The notes beneath the pieces are model-generated. The model had not been told where the DNA came from. It worked only from the letters and a program-made list of their open reading frames with translations, and did no database searches. From contig CM053330.1 in NCBI GenBank assembly GCA_028583605.1, positions 20,299,539-20,363,538 on the forward strand: a stretch of 64,000 nt of DNA. Reading direction: 5' to 3'. How positions within the stretch are numbered: the stretch's first letter is position 1; each line of letters opens with the position of its first letter. Origin of the DNA: Dastarcus helophoroides. Taxonomy: Eukaryota; Arthropoda; Insecta; Coleoptera; Bothrideridae. The position numbers and the translations under genes were made by a program. This document shows, piece after piece, positions 24,719-37,560 of this stretch.

Positions 24719-26016
24719 TGCGGGGTATGTTCAAAAAGTAAGGAGACTTTATATTTTTATGAAAAAATATTTATTTATTCATCAACAATTATACTGTCCC
24801 CTTCAAAGTAATCCCCCTCATACAATGCACTTGTGCCAACGCTTTTTCCAATCTTCAAAGCACTTCTCATAAGCACTTTTTGTATACCCTTGAGCTCCTC
24901 CAGCGATGCAGTTTTTATTTCATCAATCGTTGCAAATCTCTGTTCTTTCATAGGTCTTTTAAGTTTTGGGAACAGGAAAAAGTCGCAGGGGGTCAAATAC
25001 AGTGAATATGGTGGCCGAGGCATGGTTGTCGTGTTGTTTTTGGCCAAAAACTCTCTCAAAAGCAACGATGAATGAGCAAGTGCATTATCGTGATACAAAA
25101 GCCATGAATTATTTTTCCACAATTCCGGACGTTTTTTTCGTATTGCTTCTCGCAAACGCCGCACAACTTTAAAGTAATACTCCTTATTGACCGTACGACC
25201 TTGAGGTAAAAACTCCTGATGCACTACGCCATGGTAGTCGAAAAAACAGTGAGCAAAACAGTTACATTTGATCGGACTTGGCATGCTTTTCTCGATCTTG
25301 GTTCTCCTGGGACGCTTGGGCTTTGGTTTCGACGTCATAACCATATACCTATGATTCGTCACCAGTTATGACCCTTTTAAGCAAATCAGGATCATTACTG
25401 ACGTCATTCAAGAGCTCCTGAGCGATGCTTATGCGACCGTTCTGCTGATCAAAATTCAGAAGTTTCAGAACAAACTTCACTGATACACATCTCATGCCCA
25501 AAACATCCGAAAAAATTGCATGACACGAACTGACTGATATGCCAACATCCTCAGAAACTTCGACGATTTTCAAAAACAATTTTCTTCACAGCTTCGACCA
25601 TATCTTCTGTTGTTGAAGTGCTGTGGCCTCCAGAGCGAGGTTTATCGTCGGCTTCTTCTCGGCCATCTTCGAAGAGTTTGTACCACTTGTAAACATTTTT
25701 TTTTTAATACAGCAGACTCACCCTACGCCAATGTCACCATTTTAAGTGTTTTAGAGCACTTGATTCCATTTTTCACACAACATTTGATGCAAATACTTTG
25801 CTCCATTTTTTATAATAATAGAAAATCTCCTGAGAACAACAAAATACGTTTAACCTTTTTATCTATCAAAATAAACCAAGTATGCTGTGTACTTGAAGCT
25901 GTGAACATATGTTCGGGATAAGTCTACCAACACAACAACAACAACAAATCGATAATCAAATGTACTTTGCCCGCGAAACTTGAAAAGTCACCTTACTTTT
26001 TGATCAGCCTCGTATA
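24719..26016 (-). mobile_element. Mariner-family transposon, inactive copy
   Basis: About 1.3 kb flanked by imperfect terminal inverted repeats sharing TCAAAAAGTAAGG(A/T)GACTTT. The left copy is at about 24731-24752 and the right copy is the complement at about 25982-26004. The outer ends read CGGGGTATGT and, on the complement, CGAGGCTGA, next to TA dinucleotides as expected for mariner targets. The transposase lies on the minus strand. TIR divergence and coding lesions show an old, non-autonomous copy inserted in the shot intron, antisense to the gene. Confidence 0.9.
24775..25806 (-). pseudogene. Broken mariner transposase (D34D)
   Basis: Minus-strand relic. It starts near 25806 with a MEQSICIKCCVKNG N-terminus. 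A helix-turn-helix region follows, containing DVGISVSSCHAIFSDVLGM (about 25500-25550), then LLNFDQQNGR and the first catalytic motif TGDES. The rest is in a shifted frame, with LPQGRTVNKEYY, YHDNALAHSS (second catalytic Asp) and PYSLYLTPCDFFLFPKLK (third Asp). Exactly 34 residues separate the last two aspartates, which is the mariner signature. Lesions: an early in-frame stop and frameshift near 25690-25730, a TAG at the position after GDES where a Trp is usual, and a further frame change at about 25340. It cannot make an active enzyme. Confidence 0.92.
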
Positions 26017-27576
26017 TGATATCGGTTTAACAAAGAATATTTTAATATTCTTAAAATAAATGGTTAAGTGTTTTAATTGCCCAAAAACATAGCCTAACCT
26101 ATCATTTTTTCGCGTTTGCCTGCTAAGCAGTTGATGTTTTACATACAAGGTTTATCAGATGAAATGCATTTCGATGCCACTACTGAGACCTCTGAAACGG
26201 TTAAAAAAACGAACAATTTTAATATCAGATGGTGAAAAACTACTTGTGTCTTAATATTGTCGCTTGAAAGTGTTCCTGAAAAATTTGTGAAGTAATCCTC
26301 ATCGGATATCGGAACCCCCTAAAATTAGAGGTTCATCACTTGGGAGATTAGGTAGACAAATGGTTTTAAACTACTTCGGCATTAGGATTAGTGAAAGATA
26401 ATAAACAAGTTGTCTTTTGTAGACATAAATAAACCAAATCACAGGCATCATGGTGACCTCGCCAGAATTGAGTAGAAACTTTTTTTTTATTCGTTAGATT
26501 TTGTTTATAAGTAAAATGGCTGTAATATTAAACTAAACCGAAACCATTTTTTGCCACAAAGACTAATACCTGAGATTGGAAATTATAGATGAAAATCATT
26601 TGACAGATGCATTTTGAAAAAGTTTGTTATTATAAGTTTTGTTTTATTTACTAGATTTACTGGAGGACTAATTTGATAACTCATTGATAAAAATCTGTAA
26701 TCTAGAAATATTCACTCACCTAGTACTACTTGCGTATACCACTGTATCAGCACTTTATTTCTTACCAATCCAATTATGTTTCCAAATTGTCTTATTTATC
26801 GTTACGAATCATATTCTAAATTCAAGAAGGTTGTTAACTATACCGAAATCAGAATAGAGAATCCTGCAAACATACAGTAACATAAAACTTTATGGAATTA
26901 TTCGACAGTTGTAACTCATTAAGAGTATTTAACATTAAATATAACAAATATAAAAACTCCATTACGTTTTAATAAAATCTTGTTTTCTTTTCAAACCAGT
27001 TTCGTTTTACAGCAGCGGAGTACATGGTAGTTTGTATGACCGTCGCCGTCGTTGTACCAACTTATTTCATGGATCTTATACTTCTCGAATCTGAATCAAC
27101 GCTAACAAAAAATCATCATAACTCTGCATATCTGTTTATAATTTGAATTTCTCTGAGTGTAATGCAACCTTCAGAAATAAACATTAGAAAAATTATTTAG
27201 ACACACAACGTAACCTTACGAACGCGAACAAAATAAAAGTTTTACACAACAGCGAGAATCTATACTCATAATAGAAGAGCTTCTGGACATCTTCAATAGA
27301 ATTTTGGTTGGAATTTCAGATTGAACAAAATATTTGTATAGGAGTACTATGAAGTGAAATGACACGAGAGCCATACAAACTACTAATATACTTCCCCAAC
27401 GATGCTGTTAAACGAAATCAATCTAAAATATTAAGAGTTTATTAAACTTGGCGGAATTTTGATATTTAATTATTACTGTTCTATATGTGTCGTGTTATAC
27501 AGAATATTTTTTTTTAATTATGTACATGTACGACATATACGTCAAAGCGCTTTAATTATCTTAAATGGTGTTACAG

Positions 27577-30500
27577 GTTTATTAAATCAAATTCCTCTGA
27601 AAATGGCACAACAATCAAGATCCGAGAAGATCAAGAAAATGCCTACCCCAAAGATGAAACCGATAGAATTACAAACGGCCGACCGCCTGATAAATTTACC
27701 ACCAAAACGCAAATAATCCAGGAGTCCAAAAACTGGGGCACTTCCATGCAATTTTCGGAAATTAAATCTCTGAAGAGAAGCCACAGCGCTGATAAAGACA
27801 TAATAGCCGATGGTATCGTAGATCTTCCAGGAGTTGTTAATCCCTATACTGGAGAAATCATGGCTATCCACGATGCGATAATTTCAAGAATATTGGATGT
27901 CAGAACTGGCAAACTTGTAGCTTCACCTGATGGTGCTCAAGTACCGATCGACGAGGCCGTGAAACGTGGTCTTATTGACCCAAAAATAGCTGAAAAATTA
28001 TTTTCACCGTGCGGTATCAAAGAGCAAGATAGAGAACTAACTTTGCTGGAAGTTATACAAAGGCAAATATATGAGGCAGAACATGGGTTGCTGGATCCCT
28101 CTGAAAAACGGGTAAAGGTAAATTCTTCAACTATAAGTCAAGCAATTGATGATGGGAAAGTTGATGTTAACACTGGTACTTTTACCCTTGAAACTGGTGA
28201 AGTCATTGACATTAAAGAGGCTTTTAAAAGGGGATACCTTCTGCAGCACACGGAAGTTAAACTTCAAACAGGCGCCGTTGCGCTTGTCGATGCTATAAAT
28301 CAGGGATTGGTGGATGACAGAACCGGTTGGATTGTGGATAGGAATTCCGGTAATAAATATCAAATCGATGCTGCTATTAAAACCAACGTTTTAGAGGGGG
28401 ATTTAAGGGAAATTGTTGATCCGAAAAGTGATTCCAAAATTACTGTTTTGCAAGCAATTGAAAAAGGCCTCATTAATCCCAAATTAGGTAAATATGTGTT
28501 CAATCATGAAAAGCTTTCATTTTTGGAAGCAAAAAGGAGGCAGCTAATTGTTAAGCCTAAAACACTGAAGGAATTAATAGATGATAATCTTATGGATGAG
28601 GCGGGTAAAATATTATCCCCTTTAAGTCAAGCACGTATTAGTCTTCTAGAGGCGATTTCTCGCGGTGTTCTGGATATAGGTACAATTAAATCAATATTAG
28701 ATTTTCGAACTAATTCAATGGTAACCTTAGGCGAAGCTCTAAATTACGGTATTATACTGCCAGATGGCAGCTTCAGAAATTCAGTAACCGGTGAAACCAT
28801 TTCAACTAAAGAAGCCGTTAGTAGAGGGTATATTATTTCCGTTGTTAAAAAGTCCATATTTGATGTTGACGGCTTCCAACCTCCTGATAAATCAGATCAT
28901 ATTAGTTTTAACGCAGCTAGCGCGAAAGGCTACATTAGTAAAAAATCTGGAGGTAGCGTAGTTGTACACCTTAAGTCTGGTAAGTTGATTTCATTTTCCG
29001 AAGGTATTAAAACAGGGGAGGTCAAACCAGAAGTTTACGAAATGTTAAACCGTAAAATCGGGATATTTGAAGGCGATTATGAATTGACGGTTTTAGAAGC
29101 TGTTTTTCGCGGTTATATTGATCCCAAAAATGGCAATTTAATAGATATTTCGCGAAATAAAGTAATTTATCTTAATGAAGCCATAGCGCAACATTTGATT
29201 ACAGCAGAAGGTGCTGCAATGCTTAACAGCTTGCTTAATTTAATAGTATCCACCAAAATTACTCGAACCTTGGTTCAAAGATATGTAACGGTCACCAAAA
29301 AAGATATTCCATATACTCAAACAACTTACACTGAAGCTTTAAGGTTAGGTTTAATTGATAACGAAAACCAAGTCTACACAGATCCACAAACAAAAGAACG
29401 GATTCCAATAGTACAAGCTATCAGTGAAGGTAGGCTTTCTCCTGATCGTGAAAGTTCCGAAGGAGATTTATACTTATCTACCACGTCGTCCGTGCCAAGT
29501 AGCACGTCTGTGATAACGGTTATCAGTTCAAAACAAAGTCCTCTCCCAAAGAGAGCAACTTATTCATCTGAAAAATATGTCTACGAACTACCACAAGAAG
29601 GATGGCCCTTGAAGGAAGCTATTGAAAGAAAAGTGTTTGACCCTGTTACTGGTCTTTTTATTATCCCTGGAACAGATAGATTAACGAGTTTCGAGGAGTG
29701 CATTAATCTAGAAATTATAAATCCAACGTCTGCTGTAGTACTTGATCACAAAAAGAAAAAGTTGTCTCTTCCCAAGAGTATAGAAAAGAAAATTTTGGAT
29801 AACACTGGGCACTACTGTGATGCAGATGGAAAGAAAATGACGATGAAGGAAGCCATCAAAAACCATTTAATTCTTTTTGAAGACCTAGATGCTATACAGG
29901 ATAGTCAAAGGTTACTACAAATTACTAAGGAAGGTCAAACTTTTAAAGTAGAGGTTTCAAGCACTGTGGACAAAAATCCTCCAGTTTACATGGAAATAGG
30001 AACACCGGATCCACCTGTGATGACAGATATCATTCAGGTAACACCAAGTGTAGTTTATGATCCCATAACATGCGCTGTTATGTGTCCGGAAACAAATGAA
30101 GCAATAGATCTAATGTCTGCGGTTAATAAAAATAAAATACCGAGCGCCAGTATTATCGTAAGGGATCCTCATACTGGGATTGAAATTCCAATAGATGAAG
30201 CGATAAAAAGACATATAGTTGATAAAGAAAGTGGCGATTACACAGACAAAGGTGGCAGAAAAATAAATATTAAAGATGCAACTAAATTCGGTATTTTAAC
30301 AGTATTAGGGACACCTATTGTCGCAGGTCAAGGTATAGTCAAAGCTATTAATAAAGCGTGTATAAGAGATCCCAAAACTGGTAGAGAACTATCTTCTCAG
30401 GAGGCTTTCCAACAGGGTTTGATAAGTAAGGATTCATTTGATCGAATAGAAAGTCAAGCTTTCATTTATGACGCTCAGCAGCCTGCTTATGCTATTAAAA

Positions 30501-33500
30501 GTAAGAATAATCCTTCATCAGAACCTCTGTATATAACTGATACCAAAACAGGAAAAACCTTACTAAGTCATGAACCCGTAACACCACAAATTGTTGATGA
30601 AATGCAAAAGGAACCTGAGAAGTGTAAGTATTTAAGTAAAGCCACTATTAACATGGATGACGAGAACGAGCCATCTGAGGCAGAAAAAACGCGTGCGAGA
30701 ATAACTATCGAACCAACTTACAAAGTAAAGATTGGAAGGGCTCAAACATTAAGCCCCGATAGAGAAGCCAAACCTGTAGTTTTGCATAAACTTAGGCGAA
30801 AAATTGTTCAGCCTAAAGATGCAGAACAAAAAGGCATCATTGACTCCGATACAGCGAAATTGTTGGATGAGAAAACAACATTTACAACTCCGGACGGTGA
30901 TCATCTTACACTTCAGGAAGCCCTGGATTCTAAAAAAGTTGATGGGGATAAAGGCAAAATCATCGATCCTCAACGTGGTGACCCGTTAACAATCAATGAA
31001 GCAATTTCAAGGGGTATTTTAGATCCTGAGGGTACCAATGAACTATTAGTCCCCTTGAATCGTAGCTTATCGATTCCAGAATTACTGAAACAAGGCCTTC
31101 TTGATCCTGATAGCCAAAAAGTGGTTCACCCCGAAACTGGTGCTCATTTAAGTATTAGCGAAGCAATTGTCTGTGATATTGTAGATCCTCTTAGTACATT
31201 AGTAGAAACGACTGGTGCTAAAGTAACATTAGAAAAAGCTTTAGAAACTGGCTTAGTAAATGACGAGAAATCCCTTGTAAAAACCAGAAAAGGAAGTGTA
31301 GATCTTCAGGAAGCTGTAAAAAGCGAAATATTTGATCAATCTGTATCAGTTGGACCTGAAAACATTCCACCCGCTGGCATGACATTCCCGGTAGCATTAA
31401 TGAGAGGTTTAGTTGATACAGATAGGAAAGAAATCATTCATCCTCTGACTAAAGAACGCATTCCAATTAAAGAAGCGATTGAAGATGACTTCATTATGGC
31501 TCTTCCTTTTCCCACAAGTTCAGAGAGCATTCCAATTGAAGAGGCTCTTGAATCAAAATTAATCGACACAGAAAGCGCAACATTTAAAGACCCAAAATCC
31601 GGCCAAGCTGTGCCAATATCCGAAGCTGTTGAGAGAGGCTTAGTTGTTATTAAGCATCCAGAATTGTTTACTTCAGATAACTTGCCGGCTATTACAACTA
31701 TTACCGCCACAGAAAATGTTATCCATACTGTTACTACCAAAACGATCGTTCTGTTATCTGGCTATGCATTGGTTAATACGAACGAGGTACAAAATTGTAA
31801 TACTGGCGAAATAATTCCTTTAGAGGAAGCGAGAGAGAGGGGCATAATAATTGATGAAAAAGAAAATAAAAATATTACGAAGATAAAAGATGTTAAAGTG
31901 TCTTTTTCGGAGGCTGTCAGTAAGGGGCTAATAGATCTAAAATCTGGTACCTACATTGATCCAGAATCAGGTGACAAAATTCCTGTTAAAAAAGCATTAG
32001 AGGAAGGAATTATTTCTGCCACACCTAGTACGCAAGAACGCATCGAAGAAGGTAAAACATGCGAATTAAACATTGCTGAGGCTTTCGAAACTATTTACGA
32101 TGAAGTGTCTGGTACTTTTAAAGATCCTATCAATCCTAGTAAAACGCTTACATTATCTGAAGCTTTAGAGCGCGAAATTATAGATCCAAACTCAGTTGTT
32201 TACGATGTCAATTCTCAAAAACCTGTAACCGTGATACAAGCAGTGGAAAAAGGACTGATTGATGCCGAAAGTGGAAAGATCAAAGATAAAAGTTCTGGTA
32301 AAAACATAAATTTCAAAGAAGCCGCAAAGAAAGGATTGATCGCCGTGTTGGGTGGTCTGGCTTTACCTATAGTTGCTCCTGTAGTGGCTGGTGCTGCCGC
32401 AGTTAAAGCTGTCACAGAATATGCTGCAGAAAAGAAGAAAGAAAAGGAAAATGACGGACAAGCTAAGAAACCTATGACTTCGAAAAAGGACAACGAATTT
32501 GCCTCTACCGAAAATATTAAAATTGTCGACCTAAAACCTATAGAGGAGAAGAAACCCTCAAAAGTTGAGATAACTATAGTCAGCAAGTTGATCGAACCAA
32601 CTCAAAAGAAGGAGCAAGATAATGTTGATTTAATAGGTGAAAAACTTCCAATTGCTGACGCTATAGAACAAAGAAAAATTGAACCGAAGATTTGTAGAAT
32701 TATTTATAAAGACAAAGAATTACCGTTTACAATTCAAGATGGCTTAAATCATAACCAATTGAACCCACTCGATGTTATACAGATTGTTAATAAATCCAAT
32801 GCATATCTAATAGAAGAACATGTTTCCCCAACTTTAATAATTTCGAAAAATCTCACTCCTCAAAAATTGGCGGAACTTGGGTACTACGACTTACGAGGTA
32901 GACAGTTCACAGATTTAAATGGGGCCCACATATCTTTTGAAGATCTGATGTACTCAACTGGACTGTTCGACCCAAGTACTATTCTTGTTAAGGATCTAAC
33001 GAGAAGGCCTCAGGTTTATGTAACCCTAGATGAAGCGTTGAATCGCCCACTCATTAACAAAAATACCGGCTATATGGTCGACCCCAAGACCGGCAAAAGA
33101 GTTCCGTTCTTCGAGGCAGTCAAACTACGATGGATAATTCACATCCAAGATAAACCCAAAGCAAAGTATAAGCCTCTTACCTTGGAAGAAATCGTGGAAA
33201 CTGACGAATTTGATCCTGATGAAGTTACTGTGCAGCACATGGATAAGAAATTGCCTCTTATAAAAGCTTTGACCGCAAATATTGTGGATCCTAAATCTGT
33301 CACTGTGAGGGATCCGAAAAATATGCAGCTTGTTCCCTATTACGAAGCGGTCGACAAGTCCATCGTTGACCCCCAGAGAGGTTTATTGGTGAATACTACA
33401 ACTCAAGAAAGCATACCTTTTGAAAAAGCCTTTTCTATGGGGCTTATTCGTGGTATACCTAGACCAATATCGCTATTAGCAGTAATACACAAAGGTATTT

Positions 33501-36500
33501 ATGATAAAAACAATCGCAGAATTAAAGATCCAATAACAAAACAGCTGTTACCTATAGATGAAGCGGTTAAGAGAGATATAATTGATGATAAAATTACCGA
33601 AATCAAGGACACTAAGGCGGATACTTTTGTAACATTGGAGGAAGCACTAAAAACGCAGTTGGTGAAGCCAAATGAAGGTGTAATTAATGACACTAAGAAT
33701 AATCAACTGGTACCTTTAGAATTAGCCCCCAACAGAAATTTGATTAGGGCCAAAGATATCATATTTAATTTATTACAGACTATTCTTTTGAATTATTACA
33801 ATCCCACTACTGGTCTAATATTAAACCCTATAACAGGAGATGAAATTACTTTGCAGAAAGCAATAGAATGTAAACTGGTTGATCCTGTTACGACAAAAAT
33901 TAAAGATGACAGACGGAGGCGTATTGTTGAAATACACGAGGCGATACAGTCCAATTTGTTGGATCCTGAAAAAGGTATATTGACCAGTCCACCATTAACT
34001 TTAGATCAAGCATACGTTAAAGGTTATATTTTAAGCACGGTTTTGCCGTGGTCGCTTCAAGAAACTTTGGCACAGAAAGTTTACAATCCGAAGACAGGCC
34101 AGTTTATGATTGATGATGCGAATGTTACACTTGTCCAAGCTATTGAAGGAGGCATTATAAATCCAAATGTACTTACAGTAAAAGATCCTCGCTCTGGCGA
34201 TATTATAACATTAAATGAAGCCATTCAATTGCGCATTATAGATCCTGTTAAGGGGCAAGCGTACGATCCTTTAACTAACACGGAGAGTAACTTTTATGAA
34301 GCCCAGGATAAAGGAGTTATCGTTCCATATAACAGCCAAATTACTTTACCTGAGGCTGTCTTTAAAGGCTTTTATGATCCAGCCACTGGTAAATTCATTA
34401 ATCCGAAGAGTAAAGAACGCCTCAAGGCGTCTAGTGCTATTAATAGAGGATACGTCGATACGTCTTCAACTCTAGTAACCATAGATGAAGAACTGGTGAC
34501 TTTTGATCAAGCTGTTATTGATGGTTACATCGATACAACGGAAGGTGTGTTTATGGATCGCAAAAATGAACCCGTGGACTTTAATGAAGCTTTTGAAAGA
34601 GGACTTTTAGTTGAAGTTCATCCGCCAATACCCCTTACTGAAGCAATTGCCAAAGGTGTCTATGATGAAGCTTCTCAATTGTTCTTGGACCCTCAAACTG
34701 GAAATTACCTAACACTAATTGAAGCTATCGAAATAAACTTGATTGACGCTGAATCCGTCAGTGTTAAGGATACCAGAGTAGGAGTTTGGCGCAAAATTCC
34801 TTTAATTGACGCCATTCACAATAACTATGTTGACGGTAATACAGGTAAGGTTAAAGATTTTTCCAAAGACGATAACTATGAAGTTTCGTTGCCACGTGCT
34901 TTCGAGTTGGGTATTTTAATGGATAATAAGGCCGCTGTTTCACTTCAACGCGCAATTCATCAAGGTTTATATGATGATAATTCTGGAAAGATTGTCGATC
35001 CTTCAACAGACAGAAAAATTACGTTACACGAAGCCATTCGCAAATTTGTTATTTCACCTTTGCTTCCATGTTATTTTGACAAAAAAAATAAACAACTTCT
35101 TAGTTTAGACGATACTTGTAAGCTAGGTTTAATTCACAAACGCAACGGTACTTTTATAGACCCTTACAACGGTAAAGGGATCACATTGAATGTGGCACTT
35201 GAAAAAGGATTGATAATAGACATTGAAACATCAAACTTCAGTCTGTATGATGCTCTAGATATGACACTTTACGATCCACAAGAAAATCTTTTAATTCATC
35301 CCGCTACCGGTCGTCGATATAATCTCAAAGATGCTTCTGAAAAGGAACTAATAGATCCAATACATTCGATCATTAAAAACCATCAAAATGAATATGTTAG
35401 TTTACCCAAAGCAATAGAAAGTAACATTATTAATCCTGAAACAAATGAATATATTTTGCCAAATTCGAAAGCAATATCTTTATTAGAAGCTAAAAATAAA
35501 TGTTACATCGTTCCTTCCACGCGCCCTCTAGATATGGAAGTCGCTATAATAACTGGTTTATATCGTCCAGATTCCGGTAAATTCATTGATCCATTAAACA
35601 GTAAACTTCTTGATCTTTCCGAAGCTCTAACCGCTGGCTTCATCGATCCTAGAACAACAGAATTCCGAGATCGCGTAAATAATTTAAACAGATCCTTACC
35701 ATCAGCAATTCAAGAGGGTAAAATCGATGTTATACGCGGTCGAGTATTTGATTCTAAATCTAAAGAGGCTTACAATTACAAAGCGGCGTTTGAAAACTCC
35801 ATATTAATTACCTTGGAGAATCCATTAGATGATGATGTAATGCAGAAATCTCTCACGGAATTGTTAAAAAGTGAACCAGCCCAAGCTCGCAAATGTACTC
35901 TCGAGGAAGCCATTAAATTTGATCTTCTCGATCCGGAATTGGCAGTTACCAAAGATTTGCAAACAGGTCGCTTTAAAACTGTCAATTCCGCCCTCGACAA
36001 TAAACAATTTGAACTCACAAAAACAATAATTTTTGACTCTCAAACGGGTAAAGTTAAGTCGCTTATTGTCCAATATGAACAGGGTATTATTATATACTTA
36101 AAGGAACCCCTAGAGCTTAGACACGCTATAGAATTAGGTCACCTAGATGTTAATACTGGAATTTTTACCGATCCACAATCCAACGAACAGCTAACTTTAA
36201 AAGAGTCAATTGATCTGGGTTTCATCGATCCAGATTCCGCTCTTATTAAAGACGGCAATAAAAAGAAACTAATAAAACTTCCCGAAGGCTTTAGAAGGGG
36301 TTTAATCGATGCCGAAAAAGGCAACGTACTCGATACCACAACTTCAAAATTGCACACATTACCAGCCGCCTTAGACTCTGGCTTGTTGATGACACCAAGG
36401 CGTGGCTTTACCTTCATTGAAGCCATCATATTCGGACTTTACAATCCAACCACTGGCGGTTTCACTGATCCGTTCGTCACAACTAATATAATAGATAGGA

Positions 36501-36721
36501 AACGTTTGACCCTCACTGAGGCAATTAATGATAATTTGATCGATCCGTCTACGACTGTGATAAAAGATGCTGATTCTGGAAATGTTGTGCCTTTATTAAA
36601 TGCCATAGAAATGAAATTAGTTGATGCTGTAGAAGGTAGGATCCGCGACACCAGTGAGACCAAAGATATAGACTTCATCAAAGCTCACGAAAAGGGTTTG
36701 TTATTGCCAGCCGAGGAAAGG
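27577..36721 (+). CDS. shot: Spectraplakin giant plakin-repeat exon (about 3,048 codons)
   Basis: One 9,145 nt exon, from a TTACAG acceptor to an AGG|GTGAGT donor. The first G completes a codon from the leader exon, and translation continues FIKSNSSENGTTIKIRE. The first ~55 residues are polar linker. After that the protein is almost wholly plakin-repeat units of the form P-L-x-E-A-I-x-x-G-L-I-D-P-x-T-G. I count about 95 by eye, spaced roughly 30-40 residues. In plakins such repeats fold into globular modules that bind intermediate filaments. Insects lack most cytoplasmic intermediate filaments, so the role here is unclear; fly isoforms with this block are known. Non-repeat insertions: a Ser/Thr-rich stretch at residues ~623-671, an acidic/basic linker at ~1021-1070, and a hydrophobic Ala/Val segment followed by a Lys-rich run at ~1585-1640. 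No stop or frameshift interrupts it. The open frame runs on to 37021, but only through intron; an internal ATG at 27746 is not taken as the start because upstream codons splice in frame. Confidence 0.95.
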
Positions 36722-37414
36722 GTGAGTGTTTGGATTTTTTTTATGTTAATAAATGCTTTGGTTTTCTCCAAATGTGTGCCGAATTATACAAAGGATTCGG
36801 CAAACATTGATGGCTTAGATGGTGATGTAGCTTTTGATATGTTATGCTCGAATTGCTTAGAGCATGCAAATTCATGCTTTAATCAACAAAATCATCCTCA
36901 TGATTTTCAGATCGTTCTAGTATCATTTAAAATCGTTTTGCATGTTCATCATAAATATATTATGTATAATCTGAAGCATTTTTTGTGTATGAGTTCTTAC
37001 ATTTTTTTAAATATTTTTTGACGCTATTTTTAGTCGTAATGTGGAAAAGATCACTGTTTACCACATATTTCATTTTATTCTAAATGTATATGTTAGGCCT
37101 GCATGTTAAAAAGTAGAGCAATGTGATTATCCTCTTATTTACAATTATTCTAAGTTAAATACACTGTATTATCAAGTTGTCGTTAATTTAAATTTCAGAG
37201 GTTACCCAAAGAATATGTTCATTTATTGAATAATGTGGCGTAATAATTTTTATTGTGTATGTTTTCTTCCAAAGCTCATGAATACTCATTAAAAATGTGA
37301 AATTTTGAAAAAGACATACGACGAAGAAGCTAAACTGTGCCTAACAATGAATGTAATCAGCTTTTACTTTTATTCACAACAGATATACAATCACGTCATC
37401 ATAAACAAAGGCAT

Positions 37415-37560
37415 TATACAGAGTAACTCAAAATTCAATGCACAAATCTCACGAGCGTGTTTTTGGGGTCAAAATAAGGTTGTTTCTTTCTATAAACATA
37501 TGTCCTAAAATGCACCCCTTCTGAGCTACAGCCATTGAAAGTTGCGCAAGAAAAAGCGAT
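37415..37560 (+). repeat. Small dispersed repeat, copy A
   Basis: Starts TATACAGAGTAACTCAAAATT and includes TTTCTTTCTATAAACATATG, then CCTAAAATGCACCCCTTCTG and TTGCGCAAGAAAAAGCG. The complement of this sequence recurs at 42990-43122, so this is a repeat family member with a TACAG-type terminus. Non-coding, although a chance 67-codon frame crosses it. Confidence 0.7.

Larger units (their letters stand above)
23985..27576. other. Intron, 3.6 kb, carrying a mariner element
   Basis: GTAAGT donor and TTACAG acceptor. It contains a small TIR repeat at 24326-24514 and a mariner insertion at 24719-26016. The rest is AT-rich without recognisable genes. Confidence 0.78.

Noticed and set aside
24833..25921. 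Plus-strand frames inside the mariner element
   Set aside because: They are the complement of the transposase relic.
31438..36681. Several 60-123 codon frames on the minus strand of the giant exon
   Set aside because: Antisense shadows of plakin-repeat coding sequence, with no independent support.
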